Below, piece after piece: positions 33,348-40,850 of a DNA stretch of 40,850 nt. The stretch lies in contig CAZZLY010000023.1 of assembly GCA_964655175.1 (NCBI GenBank), forward strand, positions 1 through 40,850. Direction: 5' to 3'. This DNA is from JAIOPA01 sp964655175. Lineage in GTDB: Bacteria; Eisenbacteria; RBG-16-71-46. Under the pieces are notes generated by a model that ran no database searches, was not told the DNA's origin, and saw only the letters and a program-made list of their open reading frames with translations. The position numbers and the translations under genes were made by a program. Each line of letters begins with the position of its first letter. Positions within the stretch are counted from its first letter, which is position 1.

Positions 33348-34402
33348 TTCACGCTCTCCTTCTGGTTCGCTTCCAGACGATCCACGCGCGCTTCGAGCTC
33401 CTTGGTGCGGCCCGTCAGGTCCGGGAGGACCTCGGGCAGACGACGCAGCCACGCGTGGAGTCGCAGACTCAACGACAGGGGTTCGGCCGGCGTGCCGTTC
33501 ATCTTGGCCCCGGCCGGGATGGACTTCGTCACGCCGCTCTGCGCCCCGATCTGGACACCCTTGCCCAGACGCAGGTGGCCGACGATGCCGGCCTGTCCGC
33601 CGATGGTGACGTAATCCTCGAGGATGGTGCTGCCCGAGATGCCGACCTGCGCCACGACGATGCAATGCCGCCCCATCTGCACGTTGTGACCGATCTGCAC
33701 CAGGTTGTCGATCTTGCAGCCGTCGCCGATGCGCGTGCTGTCCGTGGTCGCGCGATCGATCGTGGTGTTCGCGCCGACCTCGACGTCGTCGCCCAGCACC
33801 ACGTTCCCCACCTGCGGCACCTTGTGGTAGCGACCGGCGTCGAACGCGAAGCCGAAACCGTCGGCACCGATGACCGCGCCGGCGTGCAGGATGCAGCGCG
33901 CGCCGACCAGGCACTCCTCGCGAACGGTGACGCGCGGGTACAACAGGCCGCCCTCCCCGATGCTCGCCTGCACCCCGACGTAACAGCCCGCCATGAGCAC
34001 CGTGCGCGCCCCGATGCTGGCACCGGCCTCGACCACGCAATGCGGACCGATCGACACGCCCTCGCCGAGCGTGGCCGCCGGCGAGACCACGGCCGTGGGA
34101 TGCACCCCGGGCAGCGGCTGATACAGGTCGGGCCGGAACAGACGCACGGCCTTCTGGAACGCCAGATACGGATGGTCCACCTGCAGCAACGGCAGGTGCG
34201 CCTCGCGCGGCGAGCGATCGCAGATGATGGCCGACGCGCGCGTCTCGCCGAGGTAGCCCTCGTAGCGCGCATTGGCGAGGAACGTGAGGTCCCCCGGTTG
34301 CGCCTCGCGGATGCCCGCGACGCCACGGATGACGATCGAGCCGTCGCCCACGACGACGCCCCCGAGTTCCTGCGCGAGTTCGGCCAGTGTACGGGTCTGC
34401 AT
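33344..34402 (-). CDS. lpxD: UDP-3-O-acylglucosamine N-acyltransferase
   Basis: A 352-residue LpxD, which adds the second hydroxyacyl chain to the glucosamine precursor in the cytoplasm. The N-terminal uridine-binding domain (MQTRTLAELAQELGG, then DLTFLANARYEGYL) precedes a long run of hexapeptide repeats (about 100-310). Catalytic His239 is in DNLVQIGHN. A C-terminal helix (about 320-350) has heptad-like charges for trimer packing. ATG 34402 follows skp/ompH by eight bases; the ribosome site is weak (AGGGG). The stop overlaps the LpxC-FabZ start. Confidence 0.95.
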   Translation of the reverse strand: MQTRTLAELAQELGGVVVGDGSIVIRGVAGIREAQPGDLTFLANARYEGYLGETRASAIICDRSPREAHLPLLQVDHPYLAFQKAVRLFRPDLYQPLPGVHPTAVVSPAATLGEGVSIGPHCVVEAGASIGARTVLMAGCYVGVQASIGEGGLLYPRVTVREECLVGARCILHAGAVIGADGFGFAFDAGRYHKVPQVGNVVLGDDVEVGANTTIDRATTDSTRIGDGCKIDNLVQIGHNVQMGRHCIVVAQVGISGSTILEDYVTIGGQAGIVGHLRLGKGVQIGAQSGVTKSIPAGAKMNGTPAEPLSLSLRLHAWLRRLPEVLPDLTGRTKELEARVDRLEANQKESVK

Positions 34403-34410
34403 GTGCGCCC

Positions 34411-34980
34411 CTATCGGCCGCCGCCGTTCGCGGCCGAGTTCAGCTCCGCGAGGACGTCGTTGGTCATGTCCAGGCTGCGATCGGCGTAGATCACGAAGCC
34501 GCCGCTGGCGTCGAAGACGAGCTCGACCCCGCGCTGCGACGCGATCTTCTCGACCGCCTTGCGCACGAGCGCGATGATCTCCTCGGTGGCGCGGCCGTTC
34601 TCCTGCGCGGCACGACCGTTGGCGCCCCAGACCTCCTGCACGAAGCCCTCGTACTCGCCGATCGCCCGCGTGAGCGCGCTCTCCTTCTCCTGCTTCTTGA
34701 GCGCCGACAGCACCGGCCCCTGATCGCGCACCTCGGCCTTGAGCTGGTCGACGAGCTTCTGCTTCTCGGCGGCCTCGTCGCGCCAGCCCTGCACCTGCCG
34801 CTCGAAGCGCTGCTGGGCCTCGGCCGCATCCTTGTACTCGATCCAGATGCGGGACGAATCGATGTAGCCGATGCGCGAATCCGCCGCACTCGAGACACGG
34901 GCCGGCACGAGCAGCGCGGCCGCGACGCCCAGGACGACGGCGGCACGCACGAGACGCGAAGCGAGGGAACGCGAACGCAT
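34411..34980 (-). CDS. Skp/OmpH-family periplasmic chaperone
   Basis: A 189-residue protein with a signal peptide (AAVVLGVAAALLVPARVSSA) followed by the Skp/OmpH opening SRIGYIDSSRIWIEY and two long helices (about 45-140) that would form a jellyfish-like trimer holding unfolded outer-membrane proteins. The C-terminal strand region GVELVFDASGGFVIYADRSLDMTNDVL matches the family. ATG 34980 has AGGAG six bases upstream, nine bases after bamA. The order bamA-skp-lpxD is widely conserved. Confidence 0.93.
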   Translation of the reverse strand: MRSRSLASRLVRAAVVLGVAAALLVPARVSSAADSRIGYIDSSRIWIEYKDAAEAQQRFERQVQGWRDEAAEKQKLVDQLKAEVRDQGPVLSALKKQEKESALTRAIGEYEGFVQEVWGANGRAAQENGRATEEIIALVRKAVEKIASQRGVELVFDASGGFVIYADRSLDMTNDVLAELNSAANGGGR

Positions 34981-34989
34981 GTCGGTCTC

Positions 34990-37434
34990 CTAGAAGTTGA
35001 CGTTGCCGAGCATGAAGTGCCCGGCCCAACGGGGTTTGTCGTCGCGGTGGAAGCCGTACCCGAGATCGAAGCCGATGTTGCCCAGCAGCGGGATCTCCAT
35101 GCGGAAGCCCAGGCCCGCGCCGACCTTGAGGTCGAACGGCTTCACGTCGAGGGCCGCATCCCAGGTGTTGCCCGCATCCACGAAGAACAGACCATGCAAC
35201 GGATGGGCGATCGGGAACTGCTGCTCGAGGGTGAGCACCATCATGTACTTGCCGCCGGGGTAGCGCAGGCGGCGACCGTTGTCCTTGACGCTGGTCACGG
35301 AGTCCACACCGTCGTTGGGGTTCACGTCCGCGAAGGAGGTGTCGTAGATCGTCTTGATGAACTTGGGCGGGACGATCTGGTAGTCGTCGTAACCGCGCAA
35401 CGGATCCATCGTGTTGCCACCGCCGAGCCGGAAGCGCGCGTAGTTCGGCTGCTTCTGATAACCGCCGGTGAGGAAGCCGGCGCGAAGTCGCAGCATGGTG
35501 GTGAACCGCTTGACCACCGAGGGCAGGTAGACGCGCGATTCCCCGCGGTGGCGCGTGTACTCGAGGTCGCCCCCCAACAGCCCGCCCGTGAACTCGCTGT
35601 TGAACGAGAAGCGCGTGCCCCGCGTGGGATAGAACGGGTTGTCGGTGCTGTTGCGCAGGAAGTTGGTCTCGAGCGTGCTGGTGAACTGCTCCACGCCCTG
35701 GGTGATGCTGCCCTCGCCCAGCGAGATGCCCGAACGGACGTTCGAGAAGTTGATGCCCTCGAACGTGTACGAGAGCGAGCCGCGCGAGTAATCCGGCCAC
35801 GGCAGCGGGCGCCCGATGCGTCCCGACACGCCGCGCCGCTTCTGGTCGAACTCGTCCAGGATGCGCAGCGTGTTGTAGGCCGAGAAGCCGAGCAGCGTCG
35901 GCGAATCGTGGAACCACGGCTCGGTGAAGCTGACCTGATAGTCCTGCCGGCGACCGCCACGCTCGAGATGCAGCGACAACTGCTGGCCGTTGCCGAGCAC
36001 GTTGTTGTGCCCGATCTCGAGGAAGCCCGTGAGACCGGCCTCGTTCGTGAAGCCCGCACCGGCCGAGGCCGTGCCCACCTGCTTCTCGGTGATCTTGAAC
36101 ACGAGGTCCACGTCCGTGCTCTCGGCCGGCGTGAAGTCCGGGATGACCTCGTTGAAGATGCCGAGCCGCATGACGTCGCCCTGACTGCGCACGAGGGCCG
36201 AACGCCGGAACAGATCGCCCTCGCGCACGTCGATCTCGCGGCGGATCACCTTCTCGCGGGTGCCCTTGTTGCCGACGATGCTGATGCGACGGATGTGCGA
36301 CGGCCCGCCCTCGGTGATGCCCACGGTCAGGTCGACGATCGAATCCGCGACCACGGTCTCGCGCGGCTCGACGCCCACGTACAGATAGCCCTGCTCGGCG
36401 TACTCGGAGTACACGCCCGAGACGGCCTTCTGGATGCGGCTCTTGTCGTACAGGGGGCCACCCTTGCGCGGCCACTGCTTCTCCAGGACCGCGGTCTTCA
36501 CGACCTGATTGCCCGACCAGGTGATCGCGCCCATGCGGTAGACGCGCCCCTCGGCGAGCGACACGGTCAGCGTGAGTTCGCGCGGCTTGGCGCCCGGCGA
36601 GACCGCGAAATCGGACACGGTCATGTCGCGGTAGCCGTGATCGTGGTACCAGGACTCGAGCTTCTCGCGATCCTCGGCGAACGTCTCGTCCTTGAGGTCG
36701 CCACCGCCGAAGAAGCCCTTCTGCTTGGTCTTCATGACCTTGCGCAGGCGCTTCTCGGGGAACGCGGTGCGGCCCTCGAACACGATGCGTGTGATGCGGA
36801 CCTTCTCGCCCTCCTCGATCACGAACGCGAGCTCGATCTCGTTGCGGCCGGCGAGCGTGTCGGGGCGCGACGACACCTTGGCGCGCGGGAAGCCCTCGTC
36901 CCGGTAGTACTGCCGCAGCGTGTCGCACTGGTTCGCGGTCGCGGTCGGCGAATAGGTCTCGCCCACCTTGAGGAACAGCTTCTTCTCGAGGTCGGCGTCC
37001 TCGCGCTTCTTCATGCCCTCGAACCGGATGCGGGCGATGCGCGGGCGCTCCGTGACCACGATCACGAGGTCCACGACGTTGTTCGCCTCGTCGAGCTGAC
37101 GCCGGATGACGACGTTGGAGAACAGGCCCAGCGCGATGAGCTTGCGCGTGCCGCGACGCACGGCGTCGGCGGCGAAGGTCTGACCCGATCGGACCTCGAA
37201 GGTGCGCAGGATGCGCGTCGAGTCCGTGAACGCGTTGCCCTCGACGGAGACGCGGCCGATGACCGGCGGCGCCGTCTCCGAGGTGGTGCGCGCCTCACCG
37301 GTGCCGGGCGGCGTCATCCCCTGCGCGAACACCGGCGGAACGGACACGAGCGCCAACACGAACACGAGCCCGGCCACGAGGGACCGGGACGACAGCGGGC
37401 GACGGGCTTCAGGATGGGACGACGGAGCGGGCAA
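34990..37434 (-). CDS. bamA: BamA outer-membrane protein assembly factor
   Basis: An 814-residue Omp85 protein. A signal peptide (LVAGLVFVLALVSVPPVFAQ) precedes five POTRA domains (about 55-400; the first begins VIGRVSVEGNAFTDSTRI, another has TRIVFEGRTAFPEKRL) and a 16-stranded barrel (about 430-814), with GLTGFLEIGHNNVLGNGQQLSLHLER and GGGNTMDPLRGYDDY in the barrel and a final Phe (NVNF). TTG 37434 has AGGAG eight bases upstream; a longer frame adds residues unlike a signal peptide. It heads the long envelope operon, after a 313-base non-coding gap. Confidence 0.95.
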   Translation of the reverse strand: MPAPSSHPEARRPLSSRSLVAGLVFVLALVSVPPVFAQGMTPPGTGEARTTSETAPPVIGRVSVEGNAFTDSTRILRTFEVRSGQTFAADAVRRGTRKLIALGLFSNVVIRRQLDEANNVVDLVIVVTERPRIARIRFEGMKKREDADLEKKLFLKVGETYSPTATANQCDTLRQYYRDEGFPRAKVSSRPDTLAGRNEIELAFVIEEGEKVRITRIVFEGRTAFPEKRLRKVMKTKQKGFFGGGDLKDETFAEDREKLESWYHDHGYRDMTVSDFAVSPGAKPRELTLTVSLAEGRVYRMGAITWSGNQVVKTAVLEKQWPRKGGPLYDKSRIQKAVSGVYSEYAEQGYLYVGVEPRETVVADSIVDLTVGITEGGPSHIRRISIVGNKGTREKVIRREIDVREGDLFRRSALVRSQGDVMRLGIFNEVIPDFTPAESTDVDLVFKITEKQVGTASAGAGFTNEAGLTGFLEIGHNNVLGNGQQLSLHLERGGRRQDYQVSFTEPWFHDSPTLLGFSAYNTLRILDEFDQKRRGVSGRIGRPLPWPDYSRGSLSYTFEGINFSNVRSGISLGEGSITQGVEQFTSTLETNFLRNSTDNPFYPTRGTRFSFNSEFTGGLLGGDLEYTRHRGESRVYLPSVVKRFTTMLRLRAGFLTGGYQKQPNYARFRLGGGNTMDPLRGYDDYQIVPPKFIKTIYDTSFADVNPNDGVDSVTSVKDNGRRLRYPGGKYMMVLTLEQQFPIAHPLHGLFFVDAGNTWDAALDVKPFDLKVGAGLGFRMEIPLLGNIGFDLGYGFHRDDKPRWAGHFMLGNVNF

Positions 37435-37747
37435 GCGGGGCTCTCCTGTGGCCTTCCGGGCGGATCCCCCGCGGCGCCACTCCCGGCGGTTCGCGTCCGT
37501 GCGCGCGCATCCGAGCGGCGTGGCCTTGCGGGGGTACGACAGCCTCGGATAGTGGACAAGGGTGGGCCCGATGTCCAGCCTCGGGGCTGGCGCGGAACCC
37601 ACGCTGGCATACCCCGTTGCGAGCCCCCCGGGTCCCCGCCCGTGCCCTCGACGCGGCCCGATTCCCGCGCCTTGCGGGTCCCGAGAACAGAACCGCCGGG
37701 TCCTGGGGGGACCCGGCGGCCTGTCACGACTTCGTGAGTTCTGCCCG
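37435..37747 (-). other. Non-coding gap between clpC and bamA
   Basis: This 313-base stretch holds the clpC terminator (37693-37719), the bamA ribosome site near 37441-37447 and a weak promoter-like pair, TTGTCC (37554-37559) and TACCCC (37531-37536) with a 17-base spacer on the minus strand. No small gene with convincing coding features is visible. The bamA promoter most likely lies here. Confidence 0.5.
37693..37719 (-). terminator. Intrinsic terminator after clpC
   Basis: An eleven-base-pair perfect stem (37693-37703 with 37709-37719) with a five-base loop. On the minus strand it continues TTCTGTTCTC, a T-rich tail. It is 28 bases past the clpC stop and should separate clpC from the envelope operon. 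Confidence 0.75.
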
Positions 37748-40216
<2,469 letters not shown>

Positions 40217-40225
40217 GGCGTTCTG

Positions 40226-40262
40226 GCCCGATCACCGGTCGGTGGCCGGGCGCTCCTCCTTT
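40226..40262 (-). promoter_or_regulatory. Distant Shine-Dalgarno with intervening hairpin ahead of clpC
   Basis: On the minus strand a strong Shine-Dalgarno (AAAGGAGGA, 40254-40262) overlaps the mcsB stop, too far from the clpC ATG at 40216 for normal use. Between them, 40226-40251 folds as a five-base-pair stem, a 2x2 internal loop, a four-base-pair stem and a four-base loop. If folded, the effective spacing is about 11 bases. No in-frame start is found nearer, because a TGA lies in frame at 40232-40234. Confidence 0.55.
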
Positions 40263-40850
40263 ATGAAGATCGGTTCTCCCCGGTCTCACGCTCCGCGGCA
40301 GCGAGCCGCTCACGCACGACCTGGGCGCGATACAGTTTCCGTTCGTCGGGATTCATCTCGCGACCGGCCATCTGCTGCAGATGCGCCGGCTGGGACTGCA
40401 CCATCAACTCGTTGAGCACGCGCAGCGAGCACAGGCCCTCGAGGCCCATGACCACGCCGAGGCGCACCTTGGAGAGCAGATTGATGACCTCCTTGGACTG
40501 GATGGCACGGCAGTACCGCAGCAGGCCGTAGGCCCGCCAGACGTGGTCCTCGGTCTCGACGCGGGCGTCGCGCAGCATGCGCTCGCGCGCGCGCTCCTCG
40601 GTCTCGATGACCTGGCGGGTGACGCGCTCGAGACTCTCGATCGAGTCGTTCTCGCTGCGGCCCAGCGTGGTCTGGTTCGAGATCTGGAACATGGCGCCGA
40701 TCGTGTCGCTGTGCTCGCCGTACATGCCACGGATGCTGAGCCCCACCTGGGTGATGCTCTTGAGCACCGGCTGGATGCCGCCGGTCATCATGAGCGCCGG
40801 CAGGTGGATGAGGACCGAGGCGCGCAGGCCGGTGCCGGCGTTGGTCGGGC
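40261..40850 (-). CDS. mcsB: McsB protein-arginine kinase (5' part beyond window)
   Basis: The last 196 codons of a guanido-phosphotransferase-fold kinase that phosphorylates arginines, marking proteins for ClpC-ClpP. The window edge gives PTNAGTGLRASVLIHLPAL, the kinase catalytic loop region, then KSITQVGLSIRGMYGEHSD and ISNQTTLGRSENDSI, characteristic of McsB. VRLGVVMGL and a helical C-terminus follow. RKLYRA (40324-40341) lies where Firmicute McsB has its phosphoarginine-sensing RDxxRA motif, with Lys for Asp (family position from memory). The gene directly precedes clpC; an mcsA or ctsR-like partner would lie outside the window. Confidence 0.94.
   Translation of the reverse strand, partial: PTNAGTGLRASVLIHLPALMMTGGIQPVLKSITQVGLSIRGMYGEHSDTIGAMFQISNQTTLGRSENDSIESLERVTRQVIETEERARERMLRDARVETEDHVWRAYGLLRYCRAIQSKEVINLLSKVRLGVVMGLEGLCSLRVLNELMVQSQPAHLQQMAGREMNPDERKLYRAQVVRERLAAAERETGENRSS

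Noticed and set aside
37435..37602. A longer BamA start within the non-coding gap.
   Set aside because: The added residues do not resemble a signal peptide, and TTG 37434 has a well-spaced ribosome site and leads straight to the signal sequence.
34387..37737. A very long plus-strand reading frame (about 1,100 codons) opposite bamA.
   Set aside because: It is antisense to clear BamA coding sequence, has a low-complexity composition rich in Arg, Val, Leu and Asp, and no domain is recognisable. Long antisense frames are expected at this base composition.

Overview
The window is very G+C-rich DNA (about two thirds G+C by eye). It encodes a diderm (Gram-negative-type) bacterium with Kdo/heptose lipopolysaccharide, a BAM outer-membrane machine, TonB/ExbB/ExbD, and MacAB-TolC-type efflux. 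Three traits point to the FCB superphylum or a nearby candidate phylum such as Eisenbacteria: an LpxC-FabZ fusion in the order lpxD - lpxC/fabZ - lpxA, an exbB-exbD-exbD-tonB set, and a secreted metallopeptidase ending in a FlgD/Por-like sorting domain. A mcsB-clpC pair, better known from Firmicutes, is also present. The phylum assignment is an inference from gene content, not a phylogeny. No tRNA, rRNA, CRISPR array, insertion sequence, integrase or phage gene was found; this looks like core chromosome.

Layout. All genes are on the minus strand except one two-gene plus-strand island (12176-15320). From the left: (i) 1-4103, a Yip1-like membrane protein, TolC, MacA-like adaptor and MacB-like ATPase (cut by the window edge), with a promoter at 4074-4103; (ii) 4204-10647, an operon of PstS-like lipoprotein, secreted TPR protein, two STAS proteins, ExbB, two ExbD and TonB, bounded by a promoter at 10619-10647 and a terminator at 4204-4235; (iii) asnS with its own promoter at 12142-12171; (iv) the plus-strand island, a TPR/zinc-ribbon polytopic membrane protein and a DUF4388 protein with a pseudopilin-like tail; (v) 15333-37434, a long envelope block read right to left as bamA, skp/ompH, lpxD, lpxC-fabZ, lpxA, gnnA-like dehydrogenase, lpxB, DUF374 acyltransferase, waaA, lpxK, nadB, a Minf_1886-family protein, msbA, a GT9 heptosyltransferase, secreted metallopeptidase, proS, waaF and gmhB; (vi) 37693-40850, clpC and the 3' part of mcsB, ending in a terminator.

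How the genes work together. Block v covers most of lipid A-Kdo assembly (LpxA, C, D, B, K and WaaA), flipping by MsbA, heptose supply and addition (GmhB, two GT9 enzymes), and outer-membrane protein assembly (BamA, Skp). The UDP-diacylglucosamine hydrolase (LpxH/I/G), Kdo synthesis and the remaining heptose steps are not here. Many junctions are ATGA or GTGA overlaps, so translation is probably coupled. McsB would mark proteins by arginine phosphorylation for ClpC with a ClpP encoded elsewhere.

Most worth a second look: the TonB operon carrying a PstS-like lipoprotein, a TPR protein and twin STAS proteins; the plus-strand two-gene membrane module; the GnnA-like enzyme without its aminotransferase partner; the N-terminal extra domain on GmhB; a folded-leader Shine-Dalgarno arrangement ahead of clpC; and a recurrent promoter pattern, TTGAC(A/C)-N17/18-TACnGT.
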